Below, one piece after another: positions 20,567 through 32,203 of a stretch of 64,000 nucleotides of DNA. The notes under the pieces were generated by a model. That model was not told where the DNA came from. It worked only from the letters and a program-made list of their open reading frames with translations, and ran no database searches. A program made the translations under genes and the position numbers. Source of the stretch: Phytoseiulus persimilis (lineage: Eukaryota; Arthropoda; Arachnida; Mesostigmata; Phytoseiidae); NCBI GenBank assembly GCA_037576195.1, contig CM075101.1, forward strand, positions 54,126,001 through 54,190,000, in the 5' to 3' direction. How positions within the stretch are numbered: position 1 is the stretch's first letter; every line of letters begins with the position of its first letter.

Positions 20567-22701
20567 GGGTATAGGAAATCTGTACCCAATCGAGTCGGAT
20601 GGATGCATTTTCAAAGGGACCTCCGACCGCTGAGCTGGCGGCGCGTTCGCTGCTCCGTGTTTACATCCGCGAGATCGTGCTCACATCTGTGGCGGAGAAT
20701 TGAGAACAAGGAGAAGCAGGCGCAAAAAAACCTCTGAGAAAGCGACTGAACTGAGCAGAAATTATCGAACTCGTTAATCGTGCTGACTGACATGAAGTAT
20801 CGTAGTCACCAAGCACTGAACGACTAGCGGATGACGCGAATGGAGACTACGAATGTCAGATCGAAGGGGATCCATGTACTCATATCAATACGATACGGCG
20901 TAATCATCAATACGTTTCGGATGAGCTGAGGAAGTGTGTGCAGAGAATATGAACCACAGTTCTCGGATGGCGAGGGTATGGGCGGGCCATGTGATACTCT
21001 AGAAGCAGTGGCGGATTCAACGGGTGGCGAAAGGGAAAATGCTTCTGTCTACTAGTCAGGGCACCCCTCCTGAAAGGAGAGATGAGTTAGGGGACCTATG
21101 GTCTCGAAAGGCGACCTGGAACTCTATTGCCCGTGACCCACGGTCCCTCCAATCTCCAGCTAGCTGAATATGTCTCACCGGTGCCTTCAAGCGGTCTGGA
21201 GACGGAAGAATTATAATGAAGGCCAAAAAGTGGAGCCTTTCAAATGAGCCTCCTGAACAGTGGCGGATTCAAGGAAAGAAGCCCAGTCAGCAATTTTTTC
21301 GAGAGGGGGGGGGGGGGCACCTCTGTGATGCTCGACGCATGATATTGGAATGGAGAGTCAGCCATGAATATTCAGTGGATTTCACGCAAATTTCATTTCG
21401 AGAGCCGCGCTCCTGGGTTTAGCTATTGTATCTGAAGCCGTGCCTGGCTTTCTGCTCGGCAAATGTTTCAATCGCATTGTCCAAATTCAAGGAGTTGGCA
21501 ACCTGTCGCTTCATATAGAGTATACGGAAATTGTTGAGCGTGGTATCCGCTGAGGTGGCCCCACGATATTCCCTCACAATTCTCAAAAAGCTCATGACGT
21601 GCTCCGCGCTCGCCGGCCCCACGGACAGGGTCTGGAATGGACGGCACAAGCTGTCACAGGACCATTATGTTGTTGTTGAGCACAAAGTCCAGGTAGCTGA
21701 GCGGCATATCCTTCCAGAAATCACTGTCGTCGTGCTCGAGGTACATCTCTTTGAAACTGATCAACTCATAGTTCAAATCTGTCGCGAAAAACTCGGGAGG
21801 GATACGTTCTCATCAACACTACCACGCTGCGTTGCGGCTAACTCTATGTTACTCAACGTCTCGGGCACCAAGAGCCCGAACACGAAATCTATTTCTCGGG
21901 AACCCTTTTCGCGCACTTCCAGTGCTTGACTGTCTTTTTCAGCGACAAATTCTGCATGCCCCCCCCCCCCTCCCTGGTAATACTCGAGTATGACACTCGA
22001 CAGAAAACCCAGGTCTGGTTTTGCACCATAAACGCAAGTCTCGCTGGCTCCCTCGCAGAGTAGAGAACAGATTAAGGTGAAATAAATTTTCACTCCTTCC
22101 AATCAGCTGGAGACTGGAGGGACCGTGGCTCACGGGCAATAGAGTTTCAGGTCGCCTTTCGAGACCATAGGTCCCCTAACTCATCTCTCCTTCCAGGAGG
22201 GGTGCCCCGACTAGTTGACAGAAGCATTTTCCCTTTCGCCACCCGTTGAATCCGCCACTGCTTCTAGAGTATCACATGGCCCGCCCATACCCTCGCGATC
22301 CGAGAACTGTGGTTCATATTCTCTGCACACACTTCCTCAGCTCATCCGAAACGTAACGATGATTACGCCGTATCGTATTGATATGAGTTAATGGATCTCC
22401 TTGGATCTGACATTCGTAGTCTCCATTCGAGTCATCCGCTAGTCGTTCAGTGCTTGGTGACTACGATACTTCATGTCAGTCAGCACGATTAACTCAGAGT
22501 TCGATATTTTCTGCTCAGTTCAGTCGCTTTCTCAGAGGTTTTTTGCGCCTGCTTCTCCGTGTTCTCAATTCCCCGCCACAGATGTGAGCACGATCTCGCG
22601 GATGTAAACACGGAGCAGCGAACGCGCCGCCAGCTCAGCGGTCGGAGGTCCCTTTAAAAATGCATCCATCCGACTCGATTGGGTACAGATTTCCTATACC
22701 C
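20567..22701. mobile_element. 2.1-kb DNA element with 600-bp terminal inverted repeats and 9-bp target duplication
   Basis: The ends are GGGTATAGGAAATCTGTACCC and its reverse complement. The inverted repeats cover about 20567-21166 and 22102-22701 with few mismatches. The flanks carry GCCAACCAA at 558-566 of the 20-kb block and again at 22702-22710, a 9-bp direct repeat. Long TIRs with a 9-bp duplication point to a Mutator-like (MULE) element. It sits inside the linker of the older LINE and splits its frame. The 935-bp interior contains opposed poly(G)/poly(C) runs (21305-21318, 21959-21970) and minus-strand ORFs of 76 and 109 codons without a convincing transposase, so the copy is probably non-autonomous. 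Confidence 0.85.
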
Positions 22702-22710
22702 GCCAACCAA

Positions 22711-23045
22711 GCCTACAGAGCGGCCCGCAAAGCCGGAACGGGAGAGGAGGAGGCGTTGAGAGCGTACCGAACACAACAGCAGAGAGTCAGAGCGGCGGTA
22801 GCGAAGGAGCTACGAGTGGGTGACGATCACAGTCCCGGAGCAAGGCTGATGGACGCATTCTTTTGGGAGGGAGAGAGAGCGCGCCAGCTATGAATTCCGA
22901 CGGCTCTGTAGTACGGACCGGCCAGGGACCTTCGGGGCAGGCAGAGTACTTCGGCTAAGCGCCTACGGGCCCGTCGAAGTACTTGCAAACAGACACACAA
23001 ATGTCTCGTTACACCGAGCATCAGCGCAGCCTTTTTCGCAATGAG
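22711..23045 (+). pseudogene. LINE linker fragment after the inserted element
   Basis: The LINE frame resumes after the 9-bp duplication with AYRAARKAG and runs to 22893. A shifted frame then carries a plausible continuation ending near ASAQPF. This matches the basic linker usually found between endonuclease and RT. It has at least one frameshift. Confidence 0.5.
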
Positions 23046-24650
23046 ATTCGGTCGCCTTTTCCCGCGAGTAGATGGGAATTCACCGATCGAAGTGCAACGC
23101 TAACTTGAAGGGGAAGGGCAGCCACCGTGGCTAACGGTTCCTTTACGCGCGCTTTGAGACAGTTTCTCTTGTGTGCGATCTCCGAGAGCAGCGTTTCTAG
23201 TGAGTCCCTTGCGACATTTCATGAGTTGAGCTTCATTGCTTATTTTTCCTACTCTTCAGTCCTATCCCTGGTCTTTCTGGGGATCTTCCTGGTCATTAGA
23301 GCTTCTTCGCTTTCCGGAGCTTTTCCTCTTCTCCATTCTGGATAAGCAGTTTCTGAGCGGCAAGCCAGGCGCTTGCTGGGCCTAAGTTAGCCGAAAGTTC
23401 AGACATATAGTTCCTAGGCGGCAGGCAAGACGCTTGCCAGGCCCTGGTGAACGGATAGCTCAGAGAGGTATTCTCTAGGCGGCAAGAAAGGAAGTTCCAC
23501 TCTACAGACTCGAATCCAATGCTTTCCTCCGCGGTCCGTTTGTTCCGCCTGGGTCCACTCTTCTGCATGTCCTGATTCTATGTCTTCAACTGTCTTTATC
23601 TTTACTCTAATCTCTAATTCTCTATCAAGTCAAAATGCAACACTCAAGAGGAAAGCGCCACGAGAAACTCATTTCGAGCAATGATGAAGAAGATGTTCTT
23701 ACACCTAGCTGAGCCATCTCAGCAGTAGGTTGCAGCCATCTGTCCTGAGCAGAGAAATTCGAGGCGCTCTGGAGGCTTCTTTTTCCGTATGATCTGAAAT
23801 CCGAACTGAGCATGGAGAAAGAAAGCTTCTGCCCCTGATAGAAATGCCTTCCAGTGACCGCGATATAGATCATTTCCATCCGGCGGACTGAGTTATAATT
23901 CGAGCTGCCATGAAACAGGAAGATCACTCTCTACCTGCAGTTTCCGTCAAGCATGTCACGCTACCACAATCTCGAAGTCCGAGTACAAATGTTTCTCTTC
24001 CTATTCTATTCAGGATAGAGCGAAATCGATGGAAATTGTTAGACTTCGCCAACTTTCGAAGTACAAATGCTGTTCCCAGCGTTCCGTTCACAACACGGTC
24101 GACTCCGGCGTCCAACAAGTGAGGACAATCTCCAAGGAACGATCCAGGTCTTCGAGTTGTCTTGGCGCTCGCTGACGGAATGTTCACGTTCGAAAGGACT
24201 CCTGTACTCTTTACTCCAGATATTCCATGAATCCCATTCGACAAAAAGTCCGCGTGGGCCAGACTCAGAGTCCAGGCTGAGAGTCCAGCGGCGAGCGTCC
24301 GGTTCTCATTGAGGGGAGCTTGGTTGTATTCCTCGCCTACAAGGATGAGGCAGCTCTCGGCGCGCGTTTCTCCCGACGTCACGGCTTTCACACTCGAATG
24401 CAACCGAGATGCAGCAAATTCGCAGGCGGGGCGAATCGAGTGTCTGAAACGGGGCCCAAACTTCCAAGTTTCTCAGTATTCCGTCGGATTCGGGTCTCCA
24501 AGGGATTTAGCGGTGTAGAAAGTCTCCGAAACATGGGACGGATGCATCCAATGTCCATTTGTGGCCCACGGATGAATTTCGTCCTCGTCACTTGACTCCC
24601 GGTATGAACATCATGGCGACACTCGGCGAATGAGTGGATGTCTCACAGAA
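23046..24650. other. Interval inside the old LINE without recognisable coding
   Basis: No RT, endonuclease or transposase motif is visible on either strand. A degenerate tandem repeat of about 60 bp occurs three times, with cores near 23357, 23417 and 23478 (GCGGCAAG-like). The interval could be another decayed insertion into the LINE, since RT coding resumes near 24700. I found no clean terminal repeats or target duplication. Confidence 0.4.
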
Positions 24651-24742
24651 CCCTCCGAAATTCGGATTCAGCGCGCTCAGTTTCCGTCTGCAGGAATGCA
24701 TTCATTGGCTGATCGCCGGGACTGTGATACGGACCCCTACGA

Positions 24743-26917
24743 GTGGGACAGCGGAAAACCCTCTCATACGTACTTAACGCGCCGAGACATGAGAAAGGCA
24801 GACGCTTCTGGCGAATCGTGAATCGAGACAACAGAGGCGAGAGCAAAAGGATTATACTGAGGGACGAACGTGGAGAGGAAATTCCCCGGTCCCGAACGGC
24901 TAATCATGTGGGGAAGAGGATACTCATGGCGACTCATACAAATTTGGAGCCCCCACAGGTAGGAAAGATGGAACCTACCGAGATAGTGGTCACGGAGGCA
25001 GAAGTCTCCAAGGCACTCGCCAGCCTGTCGAAAGCATCCGCTATGGGTCTCGACAGAATCCCAAGCGGAATTGTGAAGGACCTAGAGGAAATGGGACGAG
25101 GATATATCACCCAAGTCTTCAATAAGATCCTAGATGGACAGGAAGAGATCCCGGAGGACTGGAAAGAAGGAAGACTAGTCATGGTGGAGAAGCCAAACTC
25201 CACCCGGGGCAACCTTCTGACATACAGACCTCTAACAATCTCCCCAGTGCTCTATCGACTATTCATGGAAATCCTGGCAAATAGGATCTCAGAATGGATG
25301 GAAAACGAGAACATATTGGGAGAAATGCAGGCAGGGTTCAGGAAGGGCAGGAGAGGTGAAGATAATATCTTCATCCTTACGAGTGCCATAGAGCTGTCCA
25401 GACTCCGGAAAGAGGGACTGGTATGCTGCTTCCTGGACTGCTCAGCTGCATACGATCGAGTGTGTAGAAATACGCTGTGGAAGAAACTCAGAGAGCTGGG
25501 AATGAACCAGGCGTGGATCGAATTGCTCCGAAGCCTGTATACAGGAACCAGAAGCAAGCTGGCCCACGGAGAACACTCATCAGAGTGGGTAGAGACAACA
25601 GAAGGTCTCCGACAAGGATGCCCAGGAAGCCCTGTATTATACCTACTATACACCTCATCACTTGAAGAGCGCCTACAGAACAGTGGCTGCGGCTTCAGAG
25701 TGCGAAAAAAAAGAAACTTCTGGAACACGTTGGAGAAGAAATACACCAACATATCCGGACTGCTTTTCGCCGACGATCTCATCCTGATGGGGAGAAACTT
25801 CGCGGAACTAGAAAAGCTGTTAGAAATCACGTCCCAGTTCGGAGACGAAACGAAACTAACATTCAACCCAACAAAGAGTGCGACCATGATTCTCTCCGAG
25901 TGTGGAATTGGCACAGAGAAAATCCTCAAGGTCCAAGGTAGGGACATACCGAAGGCCTCGCACTACAAGTACCTGTGAATCACGGTATCAGACAATGAGA
26001 ACTACATGAGTGTCCAAGAGGACATCTGGGTAGAAAAATCTCAGAAGGTTCTGAACCAACTGCAAGCAAGGGCGCTCTGGGGATTCGACAGATTTGAAAT
26101 CTCCAAGACGCTGTGGAAGGCGGTCGCCGTCCCAGCACTCACATACGCGAACGCAGTGACAGTGATGTCGAAATCTCTGGAAAATAGAATATCGGTGGCC
26201 CAGAACGAGGCGGGGAGATTTTCTCTTGGGATCCCCAACAGCAAAGTGGCAAGCGAATTCGTCACAGGCGAGCTGGGCTGGTCAACCTTCAGAGCAAGAG
26301 AAGCTCAAAGTAAGGTGAGATATTTCAACAGAGTAAAATCCATGCAAGACCACAGATGGCCGAAAGCCATACTGGACATGATGGAACTAACCGGAGTGAA
26401 AACAAGGGCAATCCACACAGAACAGGAACTGCGCCGTGAATTTGAATGTGGAGGAATCACCCTAACTTTCACGAAGGAGGGCATCCCACTCCAGGGTACT
26501 TTCAACAAAGCGATCAGAGAAAAGATCCGCGAGATTGAAACGACTAAATGGAGAGACTCGATGAGTCGGAAAGTTAGTCTGACCCTATACAGGACCCATG
26601 CTGTGGAAAGAGGGATCAAGCAAAATCCCTACGACAACAGCAGAGGATCCGCCTTGCTGGCGCTCAGCAGAGCAGGAATGCTAAGAACAAGGAGCGTCTG
26701 AACATACTCCGAACCGGGACTAGAAACGACCTGCGTGAAATGCGGAATGGTCCCGGAGACTATGCGCCACGTAAACTGTGAATGCAACGATGCCTTCTTC
26801 GAGGACGAGGAAGTGCTGAGGCGACTGGGACTCGACGAAGACCCCTCACTAGAGACGATGGACCAAACCAAGGGACTCCTACAGCGGTGGGAGAAAGAAA
26901 CATACAATATCCGCTGA
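24743..26917 (+). pseudogene. LINE reverse transcriptase with two in-frame TGA stops
   Basis: One frame runs for about 2.2 kb. RT motifs appear in order: SAMGLDRIPSG, a PVLYRLFMEIL region, MQAGFRKGRRGEDN, FLDCSAAYDRV, GLRQGCPGSP and the FADD catalytic box. The thumb motif HYKYL is followed by TGA at 25976-25978, where RTs usually have Gly. The same frame continues to a second TGA at 26699-26701, then to a CCHC-like motif (CVKCG...HVNCEC) and the final stop at 26917. No frameshift was seen over this stretch, so the copy was inactivated by point mutations. It may retain part of its 5' linker upstream in broken frames. Confidence 0.82.
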
Positions 26918-26986
26918 GTTTACTCGCCACTGAAGTGAAAGTGTCATTATATTATGAGGATAAATAAATACCAATACCAATACCAA

Positions 26987-27560
26987 AGTAATGGCCGATT
27001 AGTCCCGGAATCATCCCTCCAGACTTGAAAAAGTATGATCAGATTCGTCTCGGAATCATCCCTCCAGGCTTGAAAACGTATGATCAGACTGGTCCCGGAA
27101 TCATCCCTCCAGAGTTGAAGAGTAATGGCCAGATTAGTCCCGGAATCATCCCTCCAGACTTGAAAAAGTATGATCAGATTCGTCTCGGAATCATCCCTCC
27201 AGACTTGAAAACGTGCGATCAGATTGGTCCCGGAATCACCCCTCCAGACGTGAAAAAGTATGATCAGATCGGTCCCGGAATCACCCCTCCCCGTTTTGGA
27301 AAGTATGGTCAGATCGTTCCCGGAATCACCCCTAGACGTTTTGGAAAGGATGGTCAGATTGGTCCCTGAATCATCCCTCCAGACTTGAAAAAGTAGGGTC
27401 AGATTGGTCCCGGAATCATCCCTTCAGACTTGAAAAAGTATGATCAGATTTGTCTCGGAATCACCCCTCCAGACTTGAAACAGTATGATCAAAACGGTCC
27501 CGGAATCACCCCTCCACGTTTTGGAAAGTATGGTCAGATCGGTCCCGGAATCACCTTCCA
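26987..27560 (+). repeat. 45-bp satellite, segment 4 with diverged monomers
   Basis: About 12 to 13 monomers follow the hexamer tail of the old LINE. The first ones match the main array, and later ones diverge (CGTTTTGGAAAGTATGG variants). This looks like the decaying edge of the array. Confidence 0.92.
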
Positions 27561-27894
27561 TAGAAAGTGCGAACAAACTGACTAACTGACAGACTAAGCC
27601 GATTGTATATAGTGAGGATGTGTCACCAATCAACCCGAGACGGAAGAGCTCGCTAGAAGACTGGGTCTGACTGAGGAGTTTAGCCAAGAGACATGGAGGA
27701 ATGCGAGATTGACCCCGAAAAATGGGAGAAAGAAACCCCAGAGATCGGCTGAATCCAATCGCCCAAGGAAGTGGGTCCCATGTGATATGTATGTTAAAGG
27801 AGATGTAGGTAACACATCGGAGGATCAATAGATAACCATAACAGTTGGAATGGATACGAGACCTTCTCGGTACTGAAGCTCGTATGTTACGCCC

Positions 27895-28325
27895 ATCGGA
27901 CCATACTTTTCTGAGTACGGACAAGTGATTCTGGGACCAATCTGACCATAGTTTTCTGAGTACGTACGAGTGATTCTGGGACCAATCTGACCATACTTTT
28001 CTGAGCATGGACGAGTGATTCTAGGACCAATCTGACCATACTTTTCTGAGCATGGACCAGTGATTCTAGGACCAATTTGACCATAATTTTCTGAGTTTTG
28101 ACGAGTGATTCTGGGACCAATTCGACCATACTTTTCTGAGTACGGGCGAGTGATTCTGGGACCAATCTGACCCTACTTTCCTGAGTACGGACAAACGATT
28201 CCAGGACCGATCTGACCATACTTTTCTGAGTACGGACGAGTGATTCTGGGACCAATCTGGCAATCCTTTTCTGAGCATGAACGAGTGATTCTGGGATCAA
28301 TCTGACCTGAATTTTCTGAGTATAG
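27895..28325 (-). repeat. Inverted stretch of the 45-bp satellite family
   Basis: About ten 45-bp units carry TTTTCTGAGTACGGACGAG and ACCAATCTGACCATAC. The reverse complement, GTATGGTCAGATTGGT followed by CCCAGAATCAC, matches the main monomer, so this is the same family in the opposite orientation and a distinct subtype. The minus strand stays open here for the same period-of-three reason. Confidence 0.88.
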
Positions 28326-28334
28326 ACGAGTGGT

Positions 28335-28460
28335 CTCAGTCTCAGATTGGTCTCGGAATCATCCCTCCAGACTTGGAAAAGTATGATCAGATTGGTCTCG
28401 GAATCACCCCTCCAGACTTGGAAATGTATGCTCAGATTGGTCTCGGGATCACCCAGCCGG
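28335..28460 (+). repeat. Short direct-orientation satellite remnant
   Basis: About three monomers in the original orientation (GGTCTCGGAATCATCCC and similar, with GACTTGGAAA) follow the inverted stretch directly. The satellite orientation therefore switches twice within 0.6 kb. Confidence 0.85.
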
Positions 28461-28682
28461 TGCTGATACCCGGGTATTCGCGACCCCAACTTAGAATCGG
28501 CCCCCTGTCGTCAATATCAGCCCAAAAATGGAAACCGTATTCAAGAAAACGTCAATAAAGCGTGAGTACTCGGTGAGGGATCTGGACGGATGCTCTGTCA
28601 CCCACGTCAACGCCTCATGATGGCGTCACGGATTCTGCAGTCCAAATTCCCTTTTCCAAGAAGGAGGAGAAGCTTATAATCG

Positions 28683-29219
28683 GTGCAGAGTGAAGAGACG
28701 ATCTTGGACTTCGAGCGCGAAACTAAAAAAATAAGCGATATGTTGAGGAATTTGTCTGGCGAGTTCATGGACGACACCGTTGGAACTGAGATACGATACG
28801 ATAAGGAAGTTAGTCACCCGGGCGGGACTTCTCCGCAACCCGCAAGCGAAGCAACCTGGCTCAAATCTTTCTCCGAGCGCTCTCGAGACTCACACGGAGG
28901 AAGCGTGGCCCAAGAGTTCAGCTTACAGCGAAGTTTTGACGGGCGCGGCATCGATGAAGCTTCCGCCGCGAAAGGACTATTGGCTCACAGCACAATAAAA
29001 CTACCCGTCTCGCCGGCACAGGGATCTGGATCCGACGTCAGGAGTGCCCAAAGAGAGCGGTTGTTCTCCGGGAATAAAGAAGCTCCTAAAGACGTATTTT
29101 CACCTTACGGTAATCTCACCGATGCGACCCGGCGTGTTTCAAGCTCTGCTTGCCCCATCACTTGCTCTGTTCATCGTCGGATTGGTTTGGTATCTCCTCT
29201 AGGAAAAACGGCTGGATGA
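28683..29219 (+). CDS. Hypothetical ORF, 178 codons, unrecognised
   Basis: An open frame starts with acidic and hydroxylated residues (ERETKKISDMLRNLSGEF) and has a Ser/Pro/Gly-rich middle. I see no known domain, signal peptide or membrane segment. It has no intron and sits between satellite and a palindromic repeat, so it may be part of a mobile element or a chance ORF. The first ATG is not in-frame with any better start. Confidence 0.2.
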   Translation: MQSEETILDFERETKKISDMLRNLSGEFMDDTVGTEIRYDKEVSHPGGTSPQPASEATWLKSFSERSRDSHGGSVAQEFSLQRSFDGRGIDEASAAKGLLAHSTIKLPVSPAQGSGSDVRSAQRERLFSGNKEAPKDVFSPYGNLTDATRRVSSSACPITCSVHRRIGLVSPLGKTAG

Positions 29220-29439
29220 TTGCTTAGAGGGGCTCAGGCTCCGCTAGAAGCTTTCTGTCGGCTCAAGCCACCTGCCATACGACTCGACATGAGCAAGATG
29301 GTGGAAGTCTCGGATTCTGAGAACCAAAGCCCTGTGCTTTGGCGATGCTCATTACTTGGACTTCGCGATCAACAAAACGCGGACCCTCGTTGACTCATCA
29401 GACAAAAGCTTAGGGTCCTCGGTGGGCGATCTCATGTAC

Positions 29440-32024
29440 CGGGTGTGTGCTCTGAGCTGCAACTTTTTCGTGATCTTTTTGTCTTGAGCTGTATTCCGTT
29501 TGATTTTTTTTTTGATCGGAAGCTCTTGAAGAGACGCATCTATTCGCGTTTCCATTTTTGAGGATCGGATCAGTGTTACGTTTTCCAGAGCTCGTCGAAG
29601 TTTTCCTCAATTCAATCCATGGCCCTTACAAGAATCTACCAGAGAATCGCTGATTTTCAACCGATTCTCAAAAATGAAAATTGGAAAGATTCCACTCGAT
29701 CCCAGCTACAAAACGGTCGCGAGAACGCCAGATCGGCTGCGAACCGGAAAAACGGTATTCAATACGAGATGCCCCCAAATTGAGCCCACCAGATCCCCTG
29801 CCGACCCCTCTCGACTTTTTTTCATCACCTCAAAAGTCACTGGACGCTCATCTCATGTCCCTGCCTGGAAACGCGCCGACAACTCGGCAGGGGTCTGAAC
29901 GGCTTCGACGACGGTACGGTACGACTCGTCGCTGTAGACTCGCCGCCGGAAACTCTTCGCCGGACAACTCGTAGCTGGGATGAATCTTCGCCAGGGAACT
30001 CGTCGTCGACGAATCGGCGACACTGCGGCTAGTCGCGGGACAACTCTTCGCCAACCAACTCGACGCCAGGAACAGAGTCTCCTCGGAATCCACGGGGAGT
30101 CGAGTACTGCAACGCGCAGAATGGAAAGTAGCAAACCCACCCGGCGCTTCATTCGCAATTTCGACAGACGAACGAGATTGACTTCATTAGAATGCCGACT
30201 TTCGGTCTACTCTTTCGAAACCAGAAACCTGTGTCGGAGTTTTCCGTTTCTTTGATTCGACCTCCTCCGTTCCCAATTTCCTGGTCAGGTTCGTGAACGC
30301 CTCGTCAGGATGTCGATTGAGTCGAATATCTGGTCCTACGGCCGAATCATTGAAATCGCGCTGCCCTTGATGGAACCCGTGCCCCGATGCAGGACAACCT
30401 GAGAGGCCGAGCTGCCGATATTAGGCGATAATCAACGATAACGGCAGTTCATAGTCTTCTCCGGCGAAGCTAAGCTGGCGCTCCGAAAAAGGCGCGCACG
30501 GAATGGCGCTGATGTTACTACGTCAACTCCGCCGGTGATTTAAGGGACTGAAATGAGCTCTACGGCGACGAGTTGTCCTGCGATGAGTCGCGCTGGCGCC
30601 GAATCGTCAGCGGAGAGCTGTCCGGCGACGAGGTGTCGGCGACGACTTGTCCCGCTCCGCTTCGACGAATAACAGCTCGGGAGAGGCGCAGCGAATCAAA
30701 CTTTTTTTATTCGAACCAGGAGCCGTTTGACGCGATGACTTTCTCCAGCCTGCTGCGGGGGCGCGTCTTCGGCGCGTTCTCGGGCTGGGACATGACATGA
30801 GCGCCCAGTGCAGGGGCTGGCAACTTGGTGCGGCCCGCGGACCGCAGTGCACCATCGCGGCCGTGCAAACTTACGGGCCGCCACAGAAAACGTATCTCAG
30901 CGAGCTCGAAGTATCCCCAATCTATGTGACATGTATCCAAAGAGCGACATCCGGCAAGGAAGAGGTTTCAAGCTCAGGAATTGTTTCCCTGGGGTGGATG
31001 AGAAACCTTTTTTTTTTCTTTTTGAGGTGTGGGAGAAATTCGTTTACGCACACCACCAGTGGAGCGTATTTGTTGTTCCAAGCTCGACCCGTGGTAGTGT
31101 GGGAATCAAGCTCCCTGAGGAGGGAGCCAATACCCACTAAAACCCTGATCCTCTATTGGCCTTGCGAGCAGGGGAGGGAACCCGGCACGTCCCTCAGTGG
31201 GAATTACTTCGGGTCCCCTTCTTATCCTTTCTATCTACCGGACCGAAGTCGCGGAGCCCGTGGGCTGGACTGGCGCATGCTGTCGAGCCGCTAGGTAGCG
31301 GTCAATGTGGACAAGAAACCTGAGCTCCAGAAAAATCACAGCACCTCGATGTGACCATCGAAGAGTGAACACTCGACTCACTCGTTGGGGAAGATCGTAT
31401 GTTGAATCTCTTTTCCGTGCAAGCGATTTCGCGATTTCAAGCGCTTGTTGCGCATGGCCCTGCTCGAACACAATGGTCCACTCGCGGGCCGCACTTTCCC
31501 ACCTCTGGCCCAGTGACTTTTGAGGTGATAGAAGAAGTTATCGGATCGACCCGGTTACTTCGTTTTCGGGTAGTTTTGCTCGAAATAAGAAACTTTTGCC
31601 ATCGGTGTCGCCGAAATCGGCTTCCCTGAGAAGTTACGGGCGGTTCTCTACAGGAGAGGTCCGCAGGGGTCTGGAGGGCTCAATTTAGGGGTATCTCGTA
31701 TTGAATACCGTTTCTCCGGTTCGCAACCGATCTGCGCGTTCTCGCGAGCGTTTTGTAGCTGGGATCGAGAGGAATCCTTCCAATTTTTATTCTCTGAAAT
31801 TGGTTGAGAATCAGCGATTCCCTGGTAGGTTCTTGTAAGAGCCATGGATTGAATTGAGGAAAACTTCGACGAGCTCTAGAAAACGTAACACTGATCTAAT
31901 CCTCAAGAATGAAAATGCGAAAAGATGCGCCTCTCCGAGAGCTCCCTATCAAAAAAAAAATTGCCGCTGAGATACAGCTCAAAACAAGAAGGCCACGAAG
32001 ATGTTGCAGCTTAGAGAACACACC
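29440..32024. repeat. Large imperfect palindrome (fold-back structure)
   Basis: The outer arms at about 29440-29815 and 31645-32024 are inverted copies. Both carry GTGTTACGTTTTC next to a GAGCTCGTCGAAG-type sequence, and a shared ATTGGAAAGATTCC-like core. Inner arms at about 29848-30110 and 30555-30800 are also inverted relatives, sharing a GACATGAGATGAGC-type stretch and repeated CGACAACTC / GAGTTGTC motifs. The right arm is longer by about 0.8 kb (30810-31640). This is typical of fold-back or long-TIR DNA elements. No clean target duplication or transposase was found. Confidence 0.65.
30810..31640. other. Unpaired segment inside the palindrome's right arm
   Basis: No gene is supported. A T-rich run (31006-31024) followed by TGAGGTGTGGG could be the tail of a minus-strand retroposon insertion, but there is no second end or duplication that I can define. 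Confidence 0.3.
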
Positions 32025-32203
32025 CTCTATTTCAAACCTCTCCTCCTTGGCGAGCCCATCACTTCAACGTGACCCCGAAAGTAGCCCACGCCACAATACA
32101 GCTCCTCAGGTTGGGGACGTTCGAGAACTCCTACCTACCAGCCATGCAGAAGGCCCTCGAAGCACTCGAGTAGTTCGGGAACCACCTTAAAAATCGTGAC
32201 TGG

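Larger units (their letters stand above)
20256..26986 (+). mobile_element. Older, 5'-truncated non-LTR retrotransposon of a second lineage
   Basis: This plus-strand element interrupts the satellite. It begins inside an endonuclease domain (ISDHNLITIQC near 20277), continues through a linker and RT, and ends with a CCHC-like motif, a short 3' UTR and a tail of about three ACCAAT hexamers (26966-26986). Satellite resumes at once. A possible 5-bp target duplication, AAAGT, is not convincing. The element is interrupted by the long-TIR element at 20567-22701. About 1.6 kb (23.05-24.65 kb) in the middle shows no RT-like coding. The hexamer tail and RT sequence differ from the R1-type copies, so this is another lineage. 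I do not assign the clade. Confidence 0.8.

Noticed and set aside
19837-20589. A 250-codon minus-strand ORF
   Set aside because: It runs from LINE linker sequence into the antisense of the satellite, and the repeated WRDDSGTNL-type peptide is just the reverse reading of the monomer.
21419-21649. P-element/THAP9-type transposase fragment in the long-TIR element
   Set aside because: The similarity is only an impression from spacing and a few residues, and the 9-bp duplication does not fit a P-type element. It is kept as a remark and not called as a feature.
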